NCBI GenBank assembly: GCA_037190665.1 | Contig: JBBCJT010000033.1 | Coordinates: 1 to 64,000, forward strand | Source of the DNA: JBBCJT01 sp037190665 | GTDB taxonomy: Bacteria; Pseudomonadota; Alphaproteobacteria; Acetobacterales; Acetobacteraceae | Direction: 5' to 3' | Length of the DNA: 64,000 bases | In this document: piece after piece, positions 50,845 through 59,404 of the stretch | How the letters are laid out: each line of letters opens with the position of its first letter | Numbering within the stretch: the stretch's first letter is position 1 | The notes under the pieces: model-generated | Databases searched by the model: none | The model's input: only the letters and a program-made list of their open reading frames with translations | What the model was told of the DNA's origin: nothing | Translations under genes and position numbers: made by a program

Positions 50845-51149
50845 GAACTACTCGGCGAAGATTGGAGATATCGCACACACCAGTAAACATTGCAACATCA
50901 ATATTAATAAAATAGCAAATCTACACCAAAAGCCATGCAATATAACCGCCACTTTAACTGCAATGACCAACAAATCTATTAAGTCTTGTTGTTCCGCATG
51001 TGGACTTGTGGGCAACAGCCGACCCTGTGGACGGGCGGCCAACCCCTTGGTTGTCCGCCCGTCTACAGGAAGCCGCGTGGCGGCTAGGCAGGATCCTGCG
51101 AAGCGGGATTGTCCACAAATCCCCATGCCATTTGCTCGGCGTGTTGGCC
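50845..51149. other. AT-rich, origin-like non-coding segment
   Basis: The stretch 50880-50995 is strikingly AT-rich for this DNA. It is followed by near-DnaA boxes TGTGGACTT (50999-51007), TGTGGACGG (51026-51034) and TTGTCCACA (51109-51117; one mismatch to TTATCCACA). A hairpin with arms GACGGGCGG (51030-51038) and CCGCCCGTC (51055-51063), having an inner CCAA-cccc-TTGG, lies between them. AT-rich DNA plus such boxes is the look of a replication origin, perhaps inherited from a plasmid. No replication initiator gene is adjacent. Confidence 0.4.
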
Positions 51150-51151
51150 TA

Positions 51152-51980
51152 GGTCGCGTGGACAGTTACCTGAGCCAGAGGATGGTTGCTGCGATGGTGA
51201 CGACGGCGAGGAAGTTGCGTGCGGTCTTTTCATAGCGCTTGGCGACGCGGCGGAACTGCTTGAGCTTGGAGAAGCAGCACTCGATCAGGTGGCGTTCCTT
51301 GTAGAGCTGGCGGTCGATCGGATGCTTCTTTGCTCGCGACGGGTTGTTGGGGATGACCGCGACGGCACCGGCCCGGACGATGGCGTGGCGGAAGTGGTCG
51401 GCGTCGTAGGCGGCGTCGGCCAAGACGGCGGACGGCCGGTCCTCGTCAAGCAGGGCGGCGGCCTAGGGTGCGTCGCCGCGCTGGCCGGCGGTCAGGATGA
51501 TCCTGGCTGGGCAGCCCAGGCCGCGGACGGCCATGTGGATCTTGGTGCTCAGGCCGCCGCGGGAGCAGCCGATGGCCTGATCCTCAGGCCCTTTTTTGCC
51601 CCGGCCGCGTGCTGATGGGCGCGCACGATCAGGTATTCGAAGTCAGGGTCATCGGCCATCGCCGCGAAGATGCGGTGCCAGACGCCCTTGGCACTCCAGC
51701 GGCTGAAGCGGCGGAACGCGCTGTTCCAGCCGCCGAAGACCTCGGGCAGGTCGCGCCAGGGCGAGCCGGTCCGCACGATCCACAGCACCGCTTCAATGAA
51801 CAGCCGGTTGTCGCGGCCCGAACTGCCGCGCGTTCTCTCGTCGCCAATGATGTGCGGCGCCATCCGCGACCACGCCGCGTCATTCAGGATCAGCCGATCC
51901 AGCACCCGCATTCGCCGCCTCCAAAAGGCAGCTTTGAATCACGCCTCGCAATCCAAGGGAATCCCAGAGTCCACGTGACC
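51152..51980 (-). mobile_element. IS5 family (IS427-type) insertion sequence, 829 bp
   Basis: The element is bounded by inverted ends GGTCGCGTGGAC (left) and GTCCACGTGACC (right), one mismatch apart, with a TA target duplication at 51150-51151 and 51981-51982. Two overlapping transposase frames on the minus strand and the TA duplication fit the IS427 group. The right end lies exactly in the phzF stop codon. A diverged end of a related element is found at 11554. Confidence 0.88.
51166..51911 (-). pseudogene. IS5-type transposase, orfA/orfB with frameshift site and amber stop
   Basis: orfA (from 51911) gives DUF4096-like RLFIEAVLWIVRTGSPWRDL and PEVFGGWNSAFRRFSRWS. An A6G slippery run at 51591-51597 (minus strand GGCAAAAAAGGG) allows the usual -1 shift into orfB (KGPEDQAIGCSRGGLSTKIH). 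In orfB a TAG at 51463-51465 follows AGQRGDAP, and then the frame continues ADAAYDADHFRHAIVRAG to the end (ECCFSKLKQFRRVAKRYEKT). The stop should inactivate the transposase. Confidence 0.85.
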
Positions 51981-52867
51981 TAAAGGTGAAGCTGACCGCT
52001 CGCGGACACGGCCGCTTCGCCTGCGATACGGATCCTGAGGGCATCGCCTTCCCGTTCCCACGAAGCGTGAATCTCGCCATCGCGTCCGATCTCGATGCCC
52101 TGCTCGGCAACATAGGCGCCGACCGTGTCATCGGGATGAACATGACGCGCGATGTAGGCGGCGACCGATCCATTGCCGGACCCGCAAACTGGATCTTCGG
52201 CAACCCCTTCGCCGGGCGCAAAGGTCCGCAGCCGGATGCGCACCGGCCCGCCGTCGCCGCGCTCGGCAAAAACCGTGATACCGGCTGCGCGAAGGGCTTT
52301 GCATTCCCGCATGATAAGCCCTTGGTCGGGCTCCAGCTTCGAGATCGCTGCGAAGCTCGACAGTTGCGCGATCAACCAGCGCACGCCGGTCGAGACCACT
52401 TGGAAGGGTGTGGCGGCCAAGTCGCTTTCGGCGCATCCGAGCATCCGGGCAACGGTCCCAGCATCCAGGCCGGTATCGCTCCAACTCGGCTTGCCCTGGG
52501 TCATCCGCAGCAGCTTGTCGTGTGACCCTGGCAGCACCTCGACCGGAACGAGCCCGATACCGCATTCCTGCTTCAGAAGGGACGCGCCGGCCTTTTCCGG
52601 ATACCTCGCCAGAACCGAATGAGCAGCCGCAACGGTCGGATGGCCGGCGAAGGCCATCTCGCTCATCGGTGTGAAGATGCGGACCCGGTAGTCTGCCTCT
52701 GGCACTGTCGGCTTGAGGATGAAGACTGTCTCGGACAGGTTCATCTCGCGCGCGATCCTCTGCATGATCTCGCCAGTGAGACCGTCCGCGTCGAACACCA
52801 CCGCGGCCGGGTTGCCGTAGAGCGGGCGGTGTGTGAAGGCGTCCACTTGGACGAAGTCGAGCTGCAT
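51980..52867 (-). CDS. PhzF family isomerase/epimerase-like protein
   Basis: A 295-residue PhzF-fold protein: FVQVDAFTHRPLYGNPAAVV at the start, the catalytic-Glu region MNLSETVFILKP, FTPMSEMAFAGHPTVAAAHS and EDPVCGSGNGSVAAY near the end. Such proteins include the PhzF isomerase of phenazine synthesis and many of unknown function. The start is MQLDFVQVD (52867) behind GGAGGA; longer frames upstream are antisense. The stop TAG is made of the last C of the IS plus the duplicated TA. Last gene of the LysE-cupin-PhzF set. Confidence 0.9.
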   Translation of the reverse strand: MQLDFVQVDAFTHRPLYGNPAAVVFDADGLTGEIMQRIAREMNLSETVFILKPTVPEADYRVRIFTPMSEMAFAGHPTVAAAHSVLARYPEKAGASLLKQECGIGLVPVEVLPGSHDKLLRMTQGKPSWSDTGLDAGTVARMLGCAESDLAATPFQVVSTGVRWLIAQLSSFAAISKLEPDQGLIMRECKALRAAGITVFAERGDGGPVRIRLRTFAPGEGVAEDPVCGSGNGSVAAYIARHVHPDDTVGAYVAEQGIEIGRDGEIHASWEREGDALRIRIAGEAAVSASGQLHL

Positions 52868-52917
52868 GAGGGTTCCTCCTGTACGCGCCGTGCCTGACGT
52901 CTTGGCAATGCCTCTGG

Positions 52918-53265
52918 TCACGCTATCGGTGCCTCTATTCTGTCGCCGCGTGTCGTGGGCGCTGACACCACCAGGAATACCGTGTCCACATCCCCGTCGT
53001 TGCGGGCCTGATGCGGCCTGTTCGGGTCGATCTGGATTCCCTGATGAGCCTGGATTTTGAGGATTGTTCCCTCCAGCTCCATGGTCAGTACGCCGGAGAG
53101 AACGAAAAAGAACTGCCTGGCCTGTGCATGAAAGTGGCGAACTTCGGCTGTCCCTGCGGGCATCCGTTCTTGGATGATGGTCAGATCGCGGCCTGCGGCC
53201 AGGATCCATCCATCGCACTGTTGGCCCCAGTCGTAGTGCTCGGCGTTCTCGCGACTGACGATCAT
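52918..53265 (-). CDS. Cupin domain protein
   Basis: A 115-residue single-domain cupin. Motif 1 residues are in GTAEVRHFHAQARQFFFVLSG, with the two His and the later Glu/Gln site, and motif 2 near PNRPHQARNDGD. It is a small beta-barrel, possibly a metal-binding enzyme or sensor. It starts directly after lysE-like stop (no gap) and is 50 bases ahead of phzF, so all three are co-transcribed. Confidence 0.85.
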   Translation of the reverse strand: MIVSRENAEHYDWGQQCDGWILAAGRDLTIIQERMPAGTAEVRHFHAQARQFFFVLSGVLTMELEGTILKIQAHQGIQIDPNRPHQARNDGDVDTVFLVVSAPTTRGDRIEAPIA

Positions 53266-53898
53266 CTAGCGCTCCTGAACCGCGAGGCGGCACGCCAGAC
53301 CAAAGAAGGTGATGGCGGCCAGCCGGTTGGCCAACTTCAAGAAAGTCGTGCTGCCTGCAACGATCGACCTGAATCGGCCGACGAGCAGGACGACCGCGCC
53401 AATCCACGCGATCGCCATTCCTGCCAACGTGACCCCGAGGATGAGGCTCTGCAACACGATGGCCCCGTTCTCGGGATGCACGAACTGCGGAAACAGGGTG
53501 ATGAAGAACGGAATCATCTTGGGGTTCACGAGGTTGTTTGTGAGCCCCTGACAGAAATAGCGCACCGCACCGTCGCGCCTGTCGTTAAGCCGCGTGTTGA
53601 GTTCGAGCGTGGCGGAAGCTCGCCCTGCCATGACCGCCAGATAGACTAGGTAGGCGGCGCCAAGATACTTGAGGATGTCGAAGGCAACCGGGAACATCAG
53701 CACGATGCTGGACACACCGAGACTGGCCAGCATCGCATGGATCACATTGCCCGCTTGCGTTCCGAACAGGGTCATCACGCCCGCACCCGTCCCCGTCGCG
53801 GGAGTGCGCGACAGGATCAGCACCGTATCCGGGCCGGGCGTGAGGACAAGAACAAGGGCCGTGAGCAGAAACAGGTAGTAGGTTTGCGGGTCGATCAT
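53266..53898 (-). CDS. LysE/RhtB family amino-acid exporter
   Basis: A 210-residue protein with six hydrophobic helices and the LysE/Rht signature TALVLVLTPGPDTVLILSRT near the N terminus, followed by GAGVMTLFGTQAGNVIHAML. The middle NPKMIPFFITLFPQFV is typical. It exports amino acids or derivatives. First gene of the operon, divergent from a GcvA-like LysR regulator 100 bases away, which probably controls it. Confidence 0.92.
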   Translation of the reverse strand: MIDPQTYYLFLLTALVLVLTPGPDTVLILSRTPATGTGAGVMTLFGTQAGNVIHAMLASLGVSSIVLMFPVAFDILKYLGAAYLVYLAVMAGRASATLELNTRLNDRRDGAVRYFCQGLTNNLVNPKMIPFFITLFPQFVHPENGAIVLQSLILGVTLAGMAIAWIGAVVLLVGRFRSIVAGSTTFLKLANRLAAITFFGLACRLAVQER

Positions 53899-53997
53899 GG
53901 CGCACCGGCGCGGTCGTCTGCCAGCGTAGGCAAGGAGAACGATTAGGGGCCAACGAACAGGTTTGGATCAGGATGTGATTTTTACTAACATCTGCTC

Positions 53998-54909
53998 ATG
54001 GCTCACATCCCGTCCATAGCCACCTTGCGGGCCTTTGAGGCTGCGGCCCGCCATCGGAGCTTTTCGCGTGCAGGCGATGAGTTGGGCCTGACGCACGGCG
54101 CCATCAGCCACCGCATTCGCGAGCTGGAAGAGCAGGTGGATGAACGTCTGTTCATGCGGCGTGGCAACACGATGGAGCCGACTCAAGCTGCTGGCCGCTA
54201 TCTCGCATCCGTACGACAGGCCTTGGATCTGCTCGCCGCGACGTTTGCCACGGGCGCCGGTGGCGCGGTGAAGACTCTGCGGATCGCCGTCCTCCCCTCT
54301 TTCGCCTCGCATTGGTTGGTGCCGCGTCTTCACCGCTTTCAGGCCGAGCATCCGGACATCGCGGTGTCACTCGACGCGCGAGTAGAAGTTGTTCCGCTCG
54401 GGCGCGGCCATCCCGATGCGGCAATCCGGCAGGGGGAAGGCAATTGGCCGGGGGTTCACGCCGATCGCCTTGTCAGTGAAATCGCCTTCCCGGTCTGCGC
54501 ACCCGCTTATCGTCGGCGCATGAAAATTGCGACTCCCGCCGACCTCGCGCGCTGCCACCTGTTACGCCATAGCTGGGTGCCGTGGACGACCTGGTTTGCG
54601 TCTGCAGGCGTCGACCTTCCTGAACCCGATGGCAGTGCCGCGTTCACTGATGCTGGTCTTCTTATCGACATGGCCATAGCCGGGCATGGCGTTCTGCTCG
54701 GTCGCAACGTGCTGACTGCAGATGCGCTCGCCAGCGGGCGGCTGGTGCGCTTGTTCGACACCAGCATTCCCGTAGCCGGCGCCTACTGGTTCGTCCGACC
54801 ACTGGCAGGAGGGAAGCTGGCCAAGGAGGTGGCGGCCTATGGGACATGGCTGGCCGCCACGCTTGCTCAAGAGTTTCCGACGGACCACTCGATCAGTGCG
54901 AGAGTCTGA
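53998..54909 (+). CDS. LysR-type regulator, GcvA-like
   Basis: A 303-residue LysR protein: HTH AFEAAARHRSFSRAGDELGL then THGAISHRIRELEEQV, and effector domain with LRIAVLPSFASHWLVPRLHR, FQAEHPDIAVSLD and DAAIRQGEGNWPG, typical of the GcvA/AmpR branch. It is divergent from the LysE-cupin-PhzF operon; the 100-base spacer contains a likely operator in the AT-richer TTTTTACTAAC area (near 53980). Effector unknown. Confidence 0.92.
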   Translation: MAHIPSIATLRAFEAAARHRSFSRAGDELGLTHGAISHRIRELEEQVDERLFMRRGNTMEPTQAAGRYLASVRQALDLLAATFATGAGGAVKTLRIAVLPSFASHWLVPRLHRFQAEHPDIAVSLDARVEVVPLGRGHPDAAIRQGEGNWPGVHADRLVSEIAFPVCAPAYRRRMKIATPADLARCHLLRHSWVPWTTWFASAGVDLPEPDGSAAFTDAGLLIDMAIAGHGVLLGRNVLTADALASGRLVRLFDTSIPVAGAYWFVRPLAGGKLAKEVAAYGTWLAATLAQEFPTDHSISARV

Positions 54910-56186
54910 GCCCACGGAAGGAAGCGCAGCCTCGGACGAGCTTCAGCTTTCCAAATGCAGAAGTTGCATCGAAACATATGTTTGATGACGCTTTGCAAGG
55001 GGAAGATGGATGCTGACGCTGCCCGGGAGACGTTCCGCACGGCGGTGGAGACTGAGCCTTCTGCGGTGCCGGAGGATCGGCGGTGCCTCGCTGCCGTCCG
55101 CCTCTGTTGCCGGCGTTCCTGACCCGCCCCGGGAGGTGGCCGATCTGCTGTCCTGTTCGGTGGGACCAGCGGATTCGTGACGGCCGCCTGCGGGCCGTGG
55201 TGGACACGCGTTTCGTGCGCATCGCGCGGAGCGATCTCGACACTTAACATCAGGAAGCAGAAGGCGTGGCGCTGAGATCCGCGGAATATTCGGGTCTGCC
55301 TGTCCGTCTGACCGCGATGGGACGATACTCGGCGTTGCTGTGGAGCGTTGTACCGACAGGCGTGCTCCCATCTGCGGAGGTCAGCGGAGGCCCGCTTCCC
55401 CGTGCCCGGCAGGGCGGTCTGAGGGGGGGACGATGCGATGACTCCGACATCCCTCTCACCGATGCCCGCATCGCCCGCGACGACGTCACGATGCCGGCAG
55501 AACCGGCTGCCGATGAGGGCACACCGCAGCCACCCGAGGCGGCTCGCCCCGCGGGATCACCCCACGACCTCCGCGCGCTGACGCCCCCCGCAGGCAACGC
55601 ACGGCCGGCCACTGTTTGCGACGGCCTGGACTGGATCGCCGGACAGCTGGGCGCGACTATCCCAGGTCAGGTCCATCCGCGGCGCGGCCATCACCATGGC
55701 AATGGCGGTCCATCGCGAGGAGGACCGGGCCAGGGCCCTGGCGCCGCGCCGCAGCGTAGATATCCCTCAGTGATGGGAGGTAGTGATGTGGGGGACTAGC
55801 CAGCCTGTGGTGTCGCCTAAGCCGATCTCGACGCCGCAGCGGATGCCGGCATCAGCGGGGTAAGTTCGGTCTGGCGTCGGTGAGTGGCAGATAGCCTGCT
55901 TGCCGGGCTCATGTGTTCTTTCTGCTTGCTGTTCTCCCTGCACCCCCGTATAGGCCGCGCCCCTTGCGGCGCTGTTGCCGCGTGTGCCGCAAAGGAGGGC
56001 ATTGCCGAATGTACATCGTCGCTGCCCGTCCAAAGCCTTTCCGGCGCGGTTCCCCCGGGCTGCATATCCTGATCTGACCGGTGCCCTCTGGCGCCACACG
56101 AAACCAACCGGTCCAAAGACATCGCATGCCGCGCGTCCGCGCGAGCTGCGATCGGGCCGTCTTTCCCTGCTACCTGGAGAACTCCG
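54910..56186. other. 1.3-kb region without intact gene
   Basis: Apart from the excisionase scrap at 55124-55247, nothing here is a convincing gene. A 12-base palindrome AAACATATGTTT (54972-54983), within the wider CATC/GATG dyad, lies in an AT-rich patch and looks like an operator for a lost leftward or rightward gene. A frame at 55266-55799 (177 codons) is Pro/Gly-rich with no family look, so I leave it out. It is probably decayed mobile DNA. Confidence 0.45.
55124..55247 (+). pseudogene. Frameshifted excisionase-like HTH fragment
   Basis: One frame gives PREVADLLSCSV and the next frame continues QRIRDGRLRAVVDTRFVRIA then RSDLDT and a stop. Joined, this is the small MerR/excisionase HTH (…REVADLL.CS…QR.IRDGRLRAV…IxxxDLD). 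The shift lies at about 55160-55167. It resembles in kind the intact HTH gene at 57331. Confidence 0.65.
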
Positions 56187-56774
56187 GTGGAACTGACCCT
56201 CAAACGCGCCGCCGAAGCGGCGCGCGCCGCCCTCGAGGCGGCCAATATCGCGTTGACGCCCAAGGCATCCATCTCGGTCCATGTGCCGGACCCGCCTGCA
56301 GCTGCACGACATGCGGTCGGGCGGTTCGACCGCGAGCTGGAGCGGACGCGGGAGCTGATCGATGCAGCCTATGCCGTGCGCGCAGCCATCGGAGAGGCCA
56401 ATGCCCGCTCCGGCCTGTCGGCGCTGCTGACCCGCCGTGCCGCGCTGGAGGTGCACGAACGTCGCCTCCGGGCCATCGTCGACGGTGTCGGTGTGACCAG
56501 GGCGGAAGCCGACAACCTCAGCACACTGGAGGCGGCTGTCGCCTCGGCGAGGACGCGCGTCGCTGCCGGCCACGATCTTTCGTATGGTGGCGAAGAACTG
56601 CCGTTCGCAGTGGTCGACGCGGCGCGTGAGGATGCAATCAGGGCGCAGCGAGCAGAGTTCAGGCGCGAGCGGGCCCTACTCGCTGACCAGGTCGCCGCCC
56701 TCAACCTGACTGTGCGTGTGACGCTGAACGCGGAGACGGTGGCGGTCCTCAGGGGCGCCCGCATCCTCGACTGA
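56187..56774 (+). CDS. Unrecognised helical protein of 195 residues
   Basis: The product is rich in Ala, Arg and Glu with long helical stretches (FDRELERTRELIDAAYAVRA, LTRRAALEVHERRLRAIVDG, REDAIRAQRAEFRRERALLA), suggesting a coiled coil. The C-terminal VRVTLNAETVAVLRGARILD looks beta-like. I do not recognise the family. The GTG start has CTGGAGAA upstream. In the integration module, a phage- or element-related role is likely, but this is inference. Confidence 0.6.
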   Translation: MELTLKRAAEAARAALEAANIALTPKASISVHVPDPPAAARHAVGRFDRELERTRELIDAAYAVRAAIGEANARSGLSALLTRRAALEVHERRLRAIVDGVGVTRAEADNLSTLEAAVASARTRVAAGHDLSYGGEELPFAVVDAAREDAIRAQRAEFRRERALLADQVAALNLTVRVTLNAETVAVLRGARILD

Positions 56775-57136
56775 CGGGCTTGCCGGTCGAGCCTGCCGCG
56801 CTGCGGAGGCCCGACCGCGCAAGGGCGTGGTGAAGAAGCACGGAGCGGAACACATCGATCGGGCCAGGATCGGGTGCAACCCGTCCTGACACGACCTCAT
56901 ATCCCGGGATCGCCCCTCGCGGCGCTGTCGTTGTCCCCGGGTGCAGGCGCTTGCTCCTTGTGGTTGTCATTGCCGTTGTACCGGGCGCCCACTGCGTCTT
57001 GTTCATTCCGCCGACGGCTTCTTCACCCGTCTGATACTTCACTGGGGGCAACCGTCCGCCGAACAGCCGATAACTCTGCGGTGGCTGTCGCGGCCGGGAC
57101 CTGTTCCGGGCGAAGTCGTGACGGCCGGTTCGGCCG
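56775..57136. other. Gene-free spacer
   Basis: About 360 bases in which I see no supported gene. The stretch presumably carries the promoter of the small two-gene unit that begins at 57137. Confidence 0.4.
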
Positions 57137-57334
57137 ATGGCCGAAGCCCCGCCATACCGAGTCGAGAGCGCCTTGCCGCCGGCGGTGCCTCCTGACGCGC
57201 CTGCCGATCGTGCTGACGCACGCGCGCCACGGAACGACTGGTTGCTGACCCTGGTCCGCGCGCTGGCGCGGCAGGCGGCATCCGCGGCGTGGGACGAGGC
57301 CGTCACCGCGAACCGGCAGGAGCCGCCCCCATGA
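57137..57334 (+). CDS. Small protein coupled to the excisionase-like gene
   Basis: A 65-residue product with a Pro/Ala-rich start and a helical end (RNDWLLTLVRALARQAASAA then WDEAV). It overlaps the ATG of the HTH gene as ATGA. The family is not recognised; the arrangement of a short helical protein before an excisionase-like HTH and recombinases suggests a cofactor of the integration module. Confidence 0.6.
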   Translation: MAEAPPYRVESALPPAVPPDAPADRADARAPRNDWLLTLVRALARQAASAAWDEAVTANRQEPPP

Positions 57335-57546
57335 CCACCGAGTTGCCTCGCCCCACGCGCCGCCCGGCGGTGCCGCCGCCGTCCGCGCCGATGCTCGACG
57401 TCGCCGAAGTGGCCGAGCGCCTGCGCGTCTGCAGCAGGACCCTGCGGCGATTGATCGCCGCGGGAGCGCTGTCGGCGCATCGCATCGGCCGGCTGATCCG
57501 GATCGGCGAGGAGGACCTGCGGCACTATTTGACGGGCTACCGATGA
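57331..57546 (+). CDS. Excisionase-like helix-turn-helix protein
   Basis: A 71-residue protein with the MerR/excisionase HTH: MLDVAEVAERLRVCSRTLRR then LIAAGALSAHRIGRLIRIGE EDLRHYL. Such proteins bend att-site DNA or bind DNA as small regulators. It is translationally coupled to the preceding 65-residue ORF and stands about 150 bases before the recombinase block, from which it is separated by an AT-rich promoter region. Confidence 0.8.
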   Translation: MTTELPRPTRRPAVPPPSAPMLDVAEVAERLRVCSRTLRRLIAAGALSAHRIGRLIRIGEEDLRHYLTGYR

Positions 57547-57692
57547 TAGTAAGTAATGTCCTGATATTTCTGCGTAATTTCACAAAAATACAAGATGTCG
57601 TGACTGCATCTTCTGAGTATTCAGCTACGCTATACGTGGCACACATTCACGTTTTTACTGATCCGTACGGAACAGATACCAGGAGTCCATCA

Positions 57693-59404
57693 ATGTCGAC
57701 GAGCGTGCATCCGGATTGCAGCGCCCATGCTGCCGGTTTTCCCTCGCTGGGGGAACTCCGCCAGCGCATCCTGGCCGATGATGCCCTGACCGCCACGCGT
57801 CGCCGCGACATGGCTTCGGCCCTCGCCTCGCTCGCCAGGGCCATCGGCCGGCCGCCGGAACTGCTCCAGGCCGATCCCCTGATCCCTGCGGCCGCTGCTG
57901 GCAGGCATCACCCCGGCGATGACGGGCCACCGGCCGGGCCGCTGGCGGAACGTCCTGTCGCTCGTGACGGCGGCGCTGGCACACGCGGGGATCGTCCGGG
58001 TGCAGGGCCGCATCCGCGAGAAGCCCGCGCCGGACTGGCTCGCTGTCCTCGGTCTGCTCGAAACCCACCAGCAGCGTCACTTTCACCTGTGGCGTTTCGC
58101 GCGCTGGGCCAGCAGCCACGGTGTCGCGCCAACGCAGGTCGATGACGAGTTGATCGCCCGGTATCGACAGGAACTGAAGACCCGCAGCCTCGTCACCGAA
58201 CCTGCCCGTGCTGCCCGGGACGCGGCCCGCTACTGGAACATGGCGGCCACAACCCATCCCGGCTGGCCACAACAGCGCCTCACCGTTCCGGACAACCGGA
58301 AGACCTACGCGGTGCCGTGGGAGGCGTTCCCGGCGAGCCTCCGGCACGACGTCGAGGACTGGGCGACATGGCTTGGCACCGACGATCCGTTCCTCGACCG
58401 GGATTTCACCCCGCTGCGCCCGGCCTCGGTGGCCGCCCGCCTGCGGCAGATCCGCATCTATCTCGCCGCGCTGGTCCACCAGGGCGTTGATCCGCAGGCG
58501 CTGGATACCCTCGCCGCTGCCGTCATCCCCGCCCGGGCCGAGCGGGGCCTGCGGTTCTTCTGGGAGAAGGCGGGGCGCCGCCCCTCGCATCACGCCTATC
58601 ACATCGCGGGCCTGGTGATGATGATCGCCCGCCATCGGGCGCGGCTGCCCGCCGCCGATCTCGACCGGCTCCGCGCCATGGCAGACAGGCTGCGGCCGGT
58701 GGCCCAGGGGCTGGCCGGCCGAAACATCAGCCGCCTGCGGCAGTTGGAGGATCCGCAGCGCCTGGATGCGCTGCTGACCCTGCCGGCCCGCGTCCTCGAC
58801 AGCGTCCGCCGCGCGGGCGCGCCGAGCATTCAGCTGGCGCGCCGGCTGCAGATCGCGGTGGCGATCGAGATCCTGCTCTGCATCCCGATGCGGCTGCGCA
58901 ACCTGCGCACGCTGCGCATCGGTACCCATCTGATCCGGGGAACCGGCGGGACCACGTTCATCTCCATCCCGGGCGAGGAGGTCAAGAACGGCGTGCCGCT
59001 GGAAGGCCGCCAGGCTGGTCGCACTCTATCTGGAGAAATACCGGCTCTTGCTGGCGCCTGCCGGCAGCGACTGGCTTTTCCCGGGCGGCAGGGCGGGGGA
59101 ACCCAAGTCCGATGACGGGCTGCGCAGCGGCATCTCGAAGGCGATCGCCGTCCAGTGTGGCCTGCGGTTCCACCCGCATCTGTTCCGTCACGCCGCCGCC
59201 TGCCTCATCCTGCGCGACAATCCGGCCGCGCATGGTCAGGTGCAGCGGGTGCTCGGCCACAGATCGCTGGGCTCCACCATGGCGTTCTATTCCGGACTCG
59301 AGGGTCCGGCGGCGCTGCAGCAGTATGACAGGCTGATCGCCAGCCACCGGCAGGTGGCGAACCCGGCCGGCTCGCCGGGCCGCCGAGCGCGGAGCATGCC
59401 GTGA
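57693..59404 (+). pseudogene. Tyrosine recombinase/integrase gene with two frameshifts
   Basis: Starting at MSTSVHPDCSAHAAGFPSLG, the reading breaks at about 57881-57887 (ELLQADPL, then LRPLLAGITPAMTGHRPG in another frame), runs through 57919-59000, and breaks again at about 59003 (EEVKNGVPLE, then KAARLVALYLEKYRLLLA). Over the frames all catalytic motifs exist: Arg in IPMRLRNLRTLRIG, HPHLFRHAAA, LGHRSLGS and Tyr in MAFYSGLE. The upstream 57543-57692 is AT-rich and probably holds its promoter. Unless sequencing errors explain it, the gene is inactive. It overlaps the next recombinase by four bases. Confidence 0.85.

Noticed and set aside
55266..55799. 177-codon open frame
   Set aside because: Low-complexity Pro/Gly/Arg composition, no family-like block and no ribosome site; in DNA of this GC content such frames arise by chance.
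55767..57646. Long minus-strand frames across the excisionase region
   Set aside because: They run antisense to better-supported genes and show the Arg/Gly/Pro-rich composition of shadow frames.
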